64,000 nt of DNA, taken from Atrichornis clamosus (lineage: Eukaryota; Chordata; Aves; Passeriformes; Menuridae). Within the stretch, counting starts at the first letter, position 1. The number at the start of each line of letters is the position of its first letter. The stretch is from NCBI GenBank assembly GCA_013400975.1, contig WBMZ01014186.1:1-64000 (forward strand), in the 5' to 3' direction. The position numbers were made by a program, and so were the translations under genes. The notes beneath the pieces were generated by a model, which searched no databases, was not told the origin of the DNA, and saw only the letters and a list, made by a program, of their open reading frames with translations. Positions 13,321 through 25,300 of the stretch are shown in pieces.

Positions 13321-16300
13321 ACCTAATGCCTCATCTCCCATTTAACCTGTATGACCATGACCAGCTTCATACAGCACATGCAACACTCCCTGCTCCATGC
13401 ATTGCTATTTCCATACCCTCTCCATAGACTTCAATATGCTAAAGACAAATAAGATGAGGAGTTTTTAAGATACAGTTAATGGTTTAAGAAAGGGATTTAA
13501 AGCAAATTGCTGAATTAATGACTATTGTTATTGTTTCCTTTATTAGCCTGTTTCCTGGGGGCAGAGTTGTTTGGATAGGATTTACCTTTCTTTGGTCCCT
13601 GAGGAGCTCAGAAATTGTGTATAAGTAGCTTTGTAAACTTTTTGTGGGTTTTATAGCAGGTTGCAGGGATCACGAGATGCTGCTGCCGTTGTGTCCAAGC
13701 AGAGCCCATGCCCTACCCATCCCCACCAGCTGCAGCATGTGCATGTTTGCTGGGCAGTGGTGACGGGCTCCTTCCCCTCCCGCATCAGCTCCTGCCCCTC
13801 TCTGCCCTGAATCGCTGCTCCACAGCATCTCTTGGATACACTCACCCAGCCCAACTGCCTCTGCCACGTCACTGTTCTCACAGGGCTCTCATGCTTGTAT
13901 TTCACACCTGGGGAGTCTGCCAAGGACAAGCCAGGTCAATAAAGTTCATGAACATCCTCTTTTATTTTGTTGTCTCAGGCTGCTCTCTTTTGTTCCACAA
14001 TAAAGGGGCTGCTTTGAACTGTCTGTGCTCTAACCTGTACCTACACCTGCATCGGTCTGGGCAGTTTGTGCAGAGGGTAACTGGAAACTTCTGGCCCTGG
14101 ATTGAAGGCTTCCTTGCAGACTGTCACATCACAGATGCTTCTTCTGTTCATTATGTTGATGGGTGAAAGCAATGAAGTTTGAACTTTGTTCAGATTTTCC
14201 CTGAGTTTGGCAGCATAAGAGCCAGAGCTCTAATATCAGTTCAGGCTGGTTGTTAGGTACAAATTATGTGTCAGTTCAATGTTTTCCCCCACTGTTTCCT
14301 TTTGCCAATAATTTGCTACAGCACACAGAATTCCTGTCATCTTGTCAGCCTGCGCCCTTCCAAAGTCACTTCACTGCCGAGGATCAGCTTCTGTCTCTTC
14401 CCCTCTCTGCAATGAGCTGCTGATCCCACACAAAGCATCACGATTCTCTCTGGGAGAGCTCTGCTGTACCCCAAAGCAGCCCCCCTGTGACCCCTTGGGG
14501 ACACTCAGAGGGTGTTCACACAGACTGGAAACAGCTTCTTCTGCCGGTCGAAATGATGTGGCCACAGAGCCAGGATGAGGCAATCTGCCCTGGAGTTGCC
14601 AGTCCGGTCCAGGGAATATCATCTACTGGTCAGAACTCTAGCCTGGGAGACTGTGGGCACAGTCCCAACTCTGTCTTTGGTTTTTGGTAGGATCTTGGGT
14701 AAAATGGTTCTAAACCCTACTTTTCATTTGCTAAAGGTGGATGAAAATATTTCACCAGAGGAGTTAGGTGTTAGATTGATTGTTTCATGATCATAAAGCC
14801 TTTGATATCCTTTAATCAAAGAGCTGTTAAGGGTTTTAAAGGTTGTTATAATCTGTGGAAGAGATGCTAATTCTCCCAGTGCAGCCTACACAGAACATGG
14901 AGTCTCTAATGTTATTTGGGGACTAAGTATTAAATGCTCCCTTTTAGATGCTGACAGAAGTTACCTTTCAGCCTCATACAGGAGCTGATTAGAGCATATT
15001 GTGCTTTGAAAGCTTCTTCACTTCTCATTACACCCTCTCGTCCTGAGTCACCTCATAAGAGGCTAATTTACATTAAGTTTAGGCCATGTTAGGGTCTGGA
15101 TTTCTCATGGAAATATGTCTTGGTAACAAAGGCAATGGCCCTTGTGCTCTCTGCATGAGAATCACTAATTCTCTCCTCCACACCATAAATCCCAAGGCAT
15201 GCTCTGAATCCCAAATAATTTGGATTTAGAAAGAAATGAGGCGCACAATTCTTTCTTTGACGATTTTCACCCCCACACTGCCGTGCCCGTATTTCTCCAT
15301 TAAAAGAGGGCACCAGAGGTTTGCAAATCCCTCTCTCCAGTAGGAGCACAGTCTGAACTGGTGCTCTCTTCTCTAGGCACTGCCCACCCAAATACCTGAG
15401 CATGGTGGGTACCCCACTGCCCTCGTGGCCCACCAGCTCCGACAGGTCCAGCAGTTGCTGTTGGTGCTCTCACTCCAGCAAAGCGCTCTGGATACCCACA
15501 GTGGATACTTGAAGCCAGGAAAACATTTACCACCCACTGCTGTGTATGAAGGAATTATTTTACACTCTTAGAAATTGCAAAACTTATCTCAGATAAAAGA
15601 CGTTGTTTTGTCTTTGTGTTTGTCCCGAAAAGAAGAAAGCTCTTAAAACCTTGTAAAGCAAATTACACTCTATCAAAATGAATTAGAGGAGTTGTTTATG
15701 GAATACCTACCGTGAGAATCTGGCTCAGCTTGACAAACTGTATTTTTATTATTATTATTTGCTTTACTGCTTGGTCTGTAGCTATACAATGATATTGCAA
15801 AGAAGCGAAAATGCTGACAGGTCATGTTCTGCTTCTATTGGCAGTGCTGATGTTTTTTATTTATATGACAAATATCCTGGCAAAGCTTGGTAACTTTTAC
15901 TTTATGTTTCCTTTTTTTAGACATTGTTTTATACCTCTTTGGAGCAGCCCTATTAACCTCTGAATTTCTCCAGTGGCACTGAAATGATCGAGTGGCTTCT
16001 TGTGGTAAGCATTGCAAAGCTGTCCTTCCCTCACCATCACAAACCTGCAGGTCCTTTTTTTAGGGAAGCAAAGTACATTTCAGAACACTGTTCTTTGTGT
16101 TTGAAAGAATGTGCTGTGCCATTACCTTCAATTTTCAAATTCTGCTTTCTTCCGGCAACAAAGTATTCAAAAATGACATATTTTTAACACTTGTTGGGCT
16201 AATTACTACCAAAATGGAAGTGTTTTAATCACAGTTATTTATGAAATTTCAAAACCTTAAATATTTCCGAGACCATAGAGGAAGGTACATTTCTCTATTT

Positions 16301-18378
16301 TTCATTATTTTATGAACAAATAGAGTAATATTGATTATGTTAAATCAGTATTGTTGTATTATTCAGGTACCCATTTTCCTTTGGGCCTGGGCAAGGAAAT
16401 GCTTCTGGCATTTCATGTAAGTTTAAAACCTGTGGGACTGCAGAAAGTGTGAGTTTTTACTTTGTGGGGAATTTTCCCACACATAAAGAAGCAGATTTTT
16501 CTTTTTTTTTTTTTCCCCGTGGATAAAACCAAGAAAATTTCCTATCCAACCAAAAACTGAAAATTTAATTTAAAAATTATCAAGACAAGTGTTCTGAAAC
16601 AAGTGAGCTGGCAAGAAATGACATTCTTCTGGGGAACTTTGAACAGTATCCATTGAATAGTGGACAATCATGATGCATTCATGCAAGAGCTGTCATTCTC
16701 CTTTAGTCACTCAGTGTTTCTGCCTGGAAAACCCTTGGACTCAGACTCCTCTCTTCTTTCTCTCCCCGCTTATTTCTTGGTGTCCCAGAACTCTGCAGCC
16801 GCAGCGTGAACCTCGAAGGGTGCACCAGAGAGGATGCACAAAATGCTGCATGGAGGGAGAGTCTCTTGCAGACAGCATTTCTAACCAAGCCTTCCCATGG
16901 GATAAGCTCCCAGACGCCCAACTGGGACACAATGCAAAACCCCACTGTTCTCCCATCCATGACAGAGTTCCAGGGCAGTGTCACTGCCAGGGGATTGAAG
17001 GCTTTCCCTCCTGTGATCAGGACTGTGGGACCTGACAGCTCTTCCAGCCCCTGTTCAGAGACAGACACTGGGAAAGCTGCTTGGAGCTCTCCATAAGGGC
17101 TCAATTCTAAAGGCTGCTGAATGCTGTGATTTCTGGCACTGAACTGCCCTCCCAGGCCCCTGCTCAGCAAAGTATTTCTCACTGAATTAAGGGGAATTTA
17201 AGTATGTGCTTATGCATTTGGATGAACAGAGAGAGCCTGTTAAATCGAAGGATCTAGAGAGAGGAGAGGCCCTTAAAAATAATGATTTTTTTTTCCCCTG
17301 TAAAAGTATCTGTTATTTATTCCCAAGTTCTTATCTTGTTTATAACAAAGAATGAACAAAATTCCTTTCCCAAGGCTGGATGGTCCTGGAGCATATCCAC
17401 ACCAAACAGGGACAAAAATAAGCTTGATTTTAGACAGAATAAATAAGCAAATGCTTCTTAGTCCCTTGCCTTCTATCTCTCCCTTTTGTCTTTTTTATTC
17501 CTCTGTACACAGTAAACATAAGGTTTTATGGCCTTATCCAAAGTCTGCTGAACTTGATGGAACTCCTTCTGTTGGCTTGAATGGGTTTTGCAGCAGACCT
17601 GTGGCACAGTATGGCAATATCTTTATAGAGGCTTCTCATCCACTCTCTAGAGAAAGGAATATTATTAAAGTACCAGTCCAGCACACAGCCCCCAAGAACT
17701 GTCAATATTCACTGTGCTTTGTGATTTAATTTAAAATTACCCTGTTTTCTTGCTGAACTTTCTTTAGGAATATTAAATCTGTAGCACTGAATAGGCTTTC
17801 AACTGCTAGCTCATTTTATAGACAATCTTCAAGCCACAATTACCTCTGAAGTATATCACACACAGAGGTAAGTACACAAACAGTAGCTTCCAAACATTAT
17901 AAAGAACCATCTTTAAGATGAACATGCCCCAAAACAGAAGTCCTTATGGTTCCAGTAAGGATGTTTGCTGCTGGTGATTTTTGTCAGTGGGCAAGGCCCA
18001 GCCTGACAAGCCGGGGGTGGTGGGGCTGCACAGTCAGGGTGGTGCCCTGGCCTCCTTCCTGATAAATCCAGCTGATAAAATCCGCATGGATTTGGTGAGA
18101 CAGAGGAATACAAAATGCCCATATGCCCTTCTATTTCAGCTAATGAAGTTCAAATGGATGAGCTGGAACATTTTTGCCACCGAGGCCCTGACCCAGCCGT
18201 CACTGCAGCCACGAGGGGCCTTGCTGGAGGGCTGCTATAGAGGTGATTCCACACTGGGACAAGCTCACAGCTCCTGTGCCACCCAAGTCTCACGGATGGA
18301 TGCATTCCACTGTTTGACAGTAATTTTCCAGACCCATAAGTGCTACCTATGGAAACGCTCGGCCTCTTGAATGTCATA

Positions 18379-18843
18379 GAGATGCTGGAGCAGGTCTAGA
18401 GATGGACTGTGAAACTGGGGAAGGGTCTGGAGCACAAGTCTGATGAGGAGGAGCTGGGGGAGCTGGGGGGGCTCAGCCTGGAGCAAAGGAGGCTTGGAGG
18501 GGCCTTATCACTCTCTACAACAGCCTGAAAGGAGGCTGTATCCAGGTGGGGGTCGGTCTCTTGTCCCAAGTAACGAGCAATGGGACATGAGGAAATGGCC
18601 TCAAGTAGTGCCATGGGAGGCTCAGATTGGATTAGGAAGAACTTATTCACTCAAAGGGTGGTCAAGCACTGGAACAGGCTGCCCAGGTAAGCAGTGGAGT
18701 CACCATCCCTGGAGGTATTTAAAAAACATGCAGATGTAGCACTTGGGAACATGGTTTAGTGGTGGGCTTGGCAGTGCTGGGTTAATGGTTGGACTTGATC
18801 ATCATAGAGATCTTTTCCAACCTAAACAATTCTATGATTCTGT
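18379..18843 (+). mobile_element. CR1 LINE, 5'-truncated, sense orientation
   Basis: About 465 bases match the 3' end of an avian CR1 retrotransposon. The text starts in the 3' part of the reverse-transcriptase frame (GATGCTGGAGCAGGTC region), passes through the GGCTGCCCAGG and GTGGAGTCACCATCCCTGGA landmarks, and ends in the short CR1 terminal repeats ATTCTATG-ATTCTGT. CR1 copies lack a poly-A tail and are usually 5'-truncated, as here. The coding part carries stops and indels, so the copy is dead. It points to a bird or other sauropsid genome. Confidence 0.92.
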
Positions 18844-20989
18844 ACTGGTATCACATGAAACTGAGTCAACAAGAGGCCTCCCGAGCTCAGGTCCCCATCC
18901 CCACACTAAAAGCAGAGGGGTACAGGCAGTTCTGATTCATGTATATATTGTTGTAGTACTCAATACACACTCAGAAAAAGCAGATTGTGATTTGGCATCT
19001 ATAACTAAAAGATATCGATACACAGACACTCAATGTGCTTTTGCAAAATGACAGAAAAACTGTTCTTTTCATGTTTCCTCAATGCAAACATGACTGCATT
19101 TTGCTTTGGAATAACTACTGCTCTAAGAGACATATTATCATCAGGTAAATGAATTTGTTGCCCATATTTAATCCTTGTAAATAAATGAAGCAGACCAACC
19201 TGCATATGTTTTTATCTTTTCTTTTTTTTTTCTGAGTTTGCATGCTTAATACAACTAGCAGGTTTAAAATCTCACTGAACATTCTATGTGAATTTATCAG
19301 ATTCTAGAGTAATGTGGGAAGGAAAATAATGAAAAGTACAGCTTTTCATTTAAACATATGCAGCTCTTTTCATGCAGGGTTTTCTTTTAGGAATTTTTTT
19401 CTGTTTTTTCTTTAAATTACACTTTGCATTAAAGAACATAGCCAGTGTAAACACAGTCTGTAACACTTATAAAACAGTGCAAATTTTGTAAATTTTTTGG
19501 GAGGAGGTTGAAATACATATATTTATAATGGAGGTAAAATCGCTTTATTTCTCAGTAGAAAAATACGTCTATTAAACACTTATATGTTTGGAACTTAACT
19601 TCACAAAAGAGCAAGTTATAGTTCTATACTGTGTAATAAATTAAAATCTTTTCTAGATTTCCATTTTCAGTGTTAGTGTCAAATGCATAATAATACTAGA
19701 AAAAAATGAGAGAAACATGTATTATTTAGAACCTAATGAAAAATCTTACAGACAATAACTGGTGTAGGAGGGCACAGAATAAAGAACTGGGGAAAGAAGC
19801 AATGGAAAAATACCGACCTCTATGAATTATTGCACATTTGAGATCATTCTCATGGCCTTTGTGCCAATTCTGGATACTTTTAAGTCTTAGGTCAGTGTTT
19901 GTTTCCATTTGACTGTAGGGTACAATTTAGGAACCACTGCAAAATGTCAAGGATTTACTGAACTTGTTTGCTGATGAAACCACAGGCAGCTGAGTGCAGA
20001 GTGCTAACTTTTATTCATGCAATCAAAGAGAACAATGCTAAAGACATACTGAAACACAGGCAAGGTTGCCTGCCATAAAAATATTTTTGGGAACTTACTC
20101 CAGCAGATCTTACTGAGACAAAATTCTCATGTCTGCTATTTTCATTAGAGTCATGCCAAAAATTGCAAAACTGACTTCTGCCTTCATTATTTAGGGCTTT
20201 TTTCCTTTAATACTGTTGTCTTCATACCCTGACTCTGCAACCCTTAACTAACTGAGTAGGGAAATCTCCATGAAACATACTGGTACTCACTGAGCAGCAG
20301 TGCCTGGTGCTGAGCACCTGTGTAACAATTCTCATCCACCAGCAGCAGGAATGCCTTCCATGAGAGCTAAATGACAGAATCCTATTTGACTGATGGGATC
20401 ACTCACATAAGTGGTAAATGCAAGACTTTACCAGCTGCTTAAAAATATAACTTTTCACTAGTTGCACGGACAGCAGAAATATTCCTGCTTCTGCCGTATT
20501 TAAAAGGTACATAAATTGGCAGGTAGATAAACAAGACAGAAAACTGTTTCCGGTGATTATCACTACAACTGAAGTCAGACTTATTAGTAAACTTGAATAA
20601 TTTAGCACTTTATCTCTGAATATTGCTGTAGTAATCATTTTCTATTGCTGATGTTCTCACAAAAATGTTAATTTCTAATTGTAACTAACTGATTTTGGAA
20701 AAAAAATCCTACATAAAATTACGTTGTCTTTACTACAAACCTTAGTAGAGCTCAAGAGATCTTAAGAAATTTCAAATTAATGAATTGGCCAATAGACAGC
20801 TAAATTTATACTTAAACTGTTTGAAAAAAGTCATTAAAAATGGCCAAAAATTGTGAAATAATCTATAGTTGACAGAAAAATTGTTTAAAATCCTCCTAAG
20901 AATCTCCCAATATTCTAGTAAGTAGTTTAATAAACCCACTGCTAACCATTGACTAGGAATACAACATGCCTCAGTAATAAAATGAAGAG
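18844..20989. other. AT-rich spacer beyond the IL1RAPL2 3' end
   Basis: This stretch is AT-rich with no recognisable exon or transposon. It contains further minus-strand AATAAA matches (for example the TTTATT on + near 19541 and 20011) and an ATTAAA match at 20926-20931. A longer IL1RAPL2 3' UTR ending in this stretch therefore cannot be excluded. Confidence 0.45.
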
Positions 20990-21008
20990 ATGGTGATGGA
21001 GCAGGTGA

Positions 21009-21014
21009 TTTATT
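21009..21014 (-). terminator. IL1RAPL2: Candidate poly(A) signal AATAAA (distal)
   Basis: A minus-strand AATAAA lies about 590 bases downstream of the IL1RAPL2 stop codon, 24 bases beyond a second AATAAA. Either could direct 3' end formation. Which is used cannot be told without transcript data. Confidence 0.4.
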
Positions 21015-21037
21015 TTGTAGTAACTGTTACTATGCAC

Positions 21038-21043
21038 TTTATT
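21038..21043 (-). terminator. IL1RAPL2: Candidate poly(A) signal AATAAA (proximal)
   Basis: This is the first canonical minus-strand AATAAA after the IL1RAPL2 stop codon, about 560 bases downstream of it. No AATAAA or ATTAAA was noticed between the stop and this point, so it is the best candidate for the end of the shortest full 3' UTR. Confidence 0.45.
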
Positions 21044-21602
21044 GATAAAGCTTCATCTGCAATGTTTCAGCTGGTCATCTTCTAAGAAGTATTTGCGAGA
21101 CAATGTTACCGGGAAGGTTTCCTCCTCCTTCCTTTTCAGGATGATTCACCCCTTGTGGTCTGCGCAGGAGATAATAATTTTTGTAGCATGATTAGAATTT
21201 CAAACTGTACTGAAGTCTATATGAAAAACCCAACAACTTCTGTGTATTTCAAATACTGTTACTTAAATGTGTATGGATGTTGGAGATCGTATACAGTGAC
21301 CTTTTAGCCATCCCAGATTGTAAACCTACTGTAAAGTGATGGGATGCATTTTTTCTCTCCCCCCTCCTTTTTAAAGAAGCAATAAAACTGTACATTAAAA
21401 GACAGGAAGGACATTACTGAGTTACAAAAGAATGCCCCCTTCGTCAATAATTTGTAAATGTAAACAAAAAAGTTCAAGTAGAAAAGCAAACAAGTGTGCT
21501 GCTGCTTCGAATATGTTTTCTGACCCCATGGGGTTAGGGCAAAGTTCTTTACAAACGTGTCTTCATGGCGGCCATGAAGCATCTCAAGAGTCCTGATGTT
21601 CA

Positions 21603-22300
21603 CTACCAGATGTCACTGGTGAAGCTCAGCTCCTTGGCTGACAAAGGTAGCAAGGGGTTGTTCCTGTGGAACTCCTGGGGGTCCTTGACGGCGTTGTTCA
21701 GAGGTAGCTGTCCGTTGAGGAGCGTCAGGGGGATGTTACAGTACGTGTGGTGGTTGCTGATGGAGGCCACGGGCAGCGCGGCTGCCGACACGTCGTACTC
21801 GTACCCTCTGCAGTAGTGCCGCATGTGCACAGAGTCTGCCTGCTGGTAGTCAGTTAAATCCGCCCGCGACTCCACCAGCGTGGCAGAAGTGCCTGTGACG
21901 GCAAGGGAGGGCACAGTCTGGAGGTCTCCAAAGAGGCCCTGCTCTGCAGAATCCAGGACCTGATGCCGAGACACCACCTCCTTTTTCTTCCCCGGCATTT
22001 CAAAGACTAGGTGCTTCCAAAACTTAGAATTCAGTTTGCTGCTTTTTGGTCCTTTCCACTTGACCACTGAGAGAAGTTTGATGGTGTGCTTTAAAGATTC
22101 CACTTCATGATAATTCACCTTCCCTTTTAATTCAGTACACTCAATCAAAATAACTTTGATTTCTCCACTGACTAGCATGTTATGGAGTCTGTTTTCCATC
22201 TCAAAAATACTCCATCCTCTCCTGAGAACATAGTCTGGAGTTAACACGATAATGAGTCTTCTGCTTTGCTCAACACATCTTGTGAGATCTTCAATGTAGG
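21603..22300 (-). CDS. IL1RAPL2: IL1RAPL2 terminal coding exon: second half of TIR domain and cytoplasmic tail
   Basis: The exon starts after a TTTGTAG acceptor at 22301 with the bases CC, which complete a split Thr codon (A+CC, phase 1). It reads on as YIEDLTRCVEQSRRLIIVLT and then PDYVLRRGWSIFE, the TIR region after box 2. The box 3 FW lies in SKFWKHLVFEM. A tail of about 145 residues follows and ends KELSFTSDIW, then TAG at 21605-21603 with TGA directly after. That ending is the hallmark of IL1RAPL2; the paralogue IL1RAPL1 ends ISSVIW. IL1RAPL proteins are neuronal orphan IL-1 receptor family members; IL1RAPL1 acts at synapses with PTP-delta, and a similar role for this protein is inferred. 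The exon is intact, without frameshift or premature stop. Confidence 0.97.
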
Positions 22301-25300
22301 CTACAAATTATAGAAAGAGAGAAAGAGTAAAGAATAAAGAAGTCTATTGTATCAAAACATCAGGCTTGCAATCAAGTATAACAATATCCTACAGCTTACT
22401 GATCCACACCATTTAAGACAATGGACATTTCAATAAACTCCAACAAAGATAGGATTGTGTATCACAACATATTTCTATTTATAGAGTACACGTAGAAAAC
22501 TCCTTAATAACATCCTCCATCCTTTACTATTTTTTCCCTGTTCATGGCAGCAGACTGACGTTTACATAACGCCCTTGCTGTGTAGGTGCATTAGTGAATA
22601 AAAACACACAGCTCACGTAGTGAAAAAATATAGGTCAAGATCAATGTAATGTTTGTGTAAGTTTTAACATTAACATTGGTTATGATTACACCGTGACGAG
22701 GGAAGCGCACTCTGGGAAGCAGTTCCCGTGTTTCAGATGCAAGGACATGAGGGTGCTGCAGGGTGTATGAACCATAACTTGCAAGAGCTCAAAAAGAAAT
22801 GAACCCTCATCACATGCAGAACTTGTGCTATTGCATAGAAGCAGCATGGTAGCTCTTTCTTCTTTAGGTACTGACCACAAAAGCAAAAGAACATTCTTTG
22901 TGGCCCAATGGTCTGTTTTAATACCAAAACCTGTGCTTCTATGTACCCCAAGGTATTAACAGATACTTCACAACTGACAGGAACAAATGGAAAACTTAAA
23001 CATATTGGAAGTATTTATTTGTTGAGACATCAGTGACAAAGAAAATAGTAGAATTCTTTTATTCATGCATGCCAAGTTGTTGCAAATGATCAGTGTAAGC
23101 AGAAATGCCAGCCCCATCATCAGCTCCATGATGCCAGTTTATGGAACTTCAAAATATTCTTGAAGTTGGACTTGGATCCCTGAGCTTTGCCTATCCCAGG
23201 GATGGTAGGGAAGAGAAGCCAAATACACTGGTCTGACATGGAACAGGATGGGAAGGAGATCTACTTACGGACCTGATCCAAAACCCAATCAAATGAACAG
23301 ACTTCAACAAGCTTCAATGGGTTTTGGGTCAAGACCAGAAAAATGAAATCACTTGAACATAACCACTAAGGGCAGAAGAGTGTTCACTGTTTGCACAGCA
23401 TTACAACTGCAGGCTTTGAGGCAGGATATCTTTGTGTTTTTAAACTACATGAACCTCTTGACCATGCCACTGGGAATGTGCTGCCTGACAACAGAGGGGA
23501 AGCACGTGTTATAAATGAAGACTTGGACACAAGAGCTGCACAGAACAGATCTTTACTCAGCACAGGGCAGGACCTCTCTTACACATCTGCCCTCTAGCAG
23601 GAACAATAATTACAAATAACATCATTAATCAACATCTGTTACTGCAAGACTCATTTTTATATTCCCAGGCACCATACCACAGCATGCTTATTCACACCAC
23701 TTCCAGTAAAGTAAATAGCTACAAAATAGGCCAACAGGAACATTCTAAAATAGCTTATTTTCATGAGACTGAAGGCATAGTTAGCATCAAATCTGCCTTT
23801 ACCAATGTTTTATTTCACCACTTAGCAGCAAGAAGAATTTCTTTCACAAATGGAAAAAAGAGGCAATTGCAAACATCCCACAGACACACAAAAATTTAAG
23901 ACATACACATACATTACAAATGTCTATGCAACAATCCTGACTTTTAGTTAATGTTTATGACTTTTTAATCATGCAGCATTTACAGTTTGTTTGTTTTTTT
24001 CTTGAAATATTTTATGAGGAAAACCCCCACATTGTTCTGTGTAAAATAGTTACTCATTAATGAAAAAAATTCAACATTAAAATCCATGGGAGAGGCAGTG
24101 GAGCGGGGAGAGAATCAGCAACAATGAGAAAATGATAAGCAGAACTGGTGAAACAAAACTTAAGGAAAGGTAGAAATGTTCAATACAATGGAAAGATATT
24201 ATCCCAATGTATCAACAGCTCAGACTCTTCATTTTCTTCCTTTCTTTCTGCTCCCAAAAAGAAAGAATTTAGGTGGGAAGCTTCATCATTAGAGGTTGAA
24301 TCTGCAAGATACAGTAAAACAACAAACTATCATGCATCTTTCCTGAGACATATCCATCCCTCCTCCAAACAACTCAGAACACTGCTATGTACAAGGCAAT
24401 TCTCTGCAGGACACAATACTGGGCAGTACCACATGCCCAGGGTAGTGCTGAACACAGCCACGCATATCCAGTATGCATCCAATTGTGAAAAAACACAAAA
24501 CAACAAAACAAAAAATCACTCCACTTCCATCTCTTCAAATCTCTTTCATCTCTTCAAATATCCAGCACCAGTCATTTCAGTATCAATGCAATAATCCATC
24601 ATACCATCGCAATCACAAACTCATCAGACTTTGCTTTAGGCAAACAGGGAACAAGGTGGGAAGAAGATGGGAAAAATTCCCTATTTTCTTAGGTGGACAC
24701 TTCTCACCTCTGTGCCTCTCACATGCCTTGGGTGATCACCTTCCTTACTGGGTATTGCAACAGGTTAGAGCTCTGTCCTCAGCTGTGTAATGGACACCTT
24801 CACAAATGGCCATGAGGTGATCCCTCAAATTCCACATTTGGAGCAGGTGGCACTAATAGACATGGCCAATGAACAGGGGACCTGTTGGTGCACTGAGGAT
24901 AAAGTACACTGAATTACAGGAAACTGGACACTCAAATTTCCAGCCATCTAGTCCAGAAGTATTTAGTACTCCAAATAACTCCAGCTCGGGACTGCTCCTG
25001 AAGGTAGGTGACAATTTTCCCGGAGCATGTGGTTCCATTGGGTGCACTCTACAGTATGTCCAGTGTGCACAACTTCAACCTTTCTGTGAAGAAAAGCATG
25101 GGGAGACAGATTCCTGTCTGTGGAAATTCCAGCTTTACTTTTTCCAGTGGTACCAGTCTGACTGCATAAACCTCTGAGTTGCTAAATCACCTGCTCACCG
25201 CTCTCCTTTCACTTCCGAGTTTGAGACTTCCCAAAATAAGCAGGTTCAGTTGTCTGTCTGAAGTGTTCAGTCCACTAGAAGGTACTAAATCCAAGCAATC

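Larger units (their letters stand above)
561..18378. other. Intergenic DNA without a recognisable gene
   Basis: I see no coding exon with a recognisable domain, no RNA gene and no clear transposon in this stretch. Open frames reach only about 160 codons, many start at non-ATG codons, and their translations look like translated non-coding DNA. Small items are listed separately: a C-rich run at 10237, an A18 run at 12804 and a 20 bp tandem repeat at 13261. A T13 run is at 16502-16514 and an ATT-rich run near 15746-15760. If the neighbouring-gene inference is right, this is the spacer between the IL1RAPL2 3' end and the next gene's promoter. Confidence 0.55.
20990..21602 (-). other. IL1RAPL2: IL1RAPL2 3' UTR (left boundary approximate)
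   Basis: This is the sequence directly after the TAG stop. The next in-frame codon is TGA, giving a tandem stop. The tract is AT-rich and ends near two AATAAA signals. The left boundary is set by those signals and is approximate. A 99-codon open frame beginning at a GTG at 21603 overlaps the stop codon in a different frame and looks non-coding. Confidence 0.6.

Noticed and set aside
13708..14166. 152-codon + strand frame
   Set aside because: The translation is Cys/Leu/His-rich without a pattern, with overlapping frames on both strands; it looks like translated non-coding DNA.
21304..21603. 99-codon minus-strand open frame immediately after IL1RAPL2
   Set aside because: It starts at a GTG that overlaps the stop codon in a different frame, lies in the AT-rich 3' UTR and resembles no protein.
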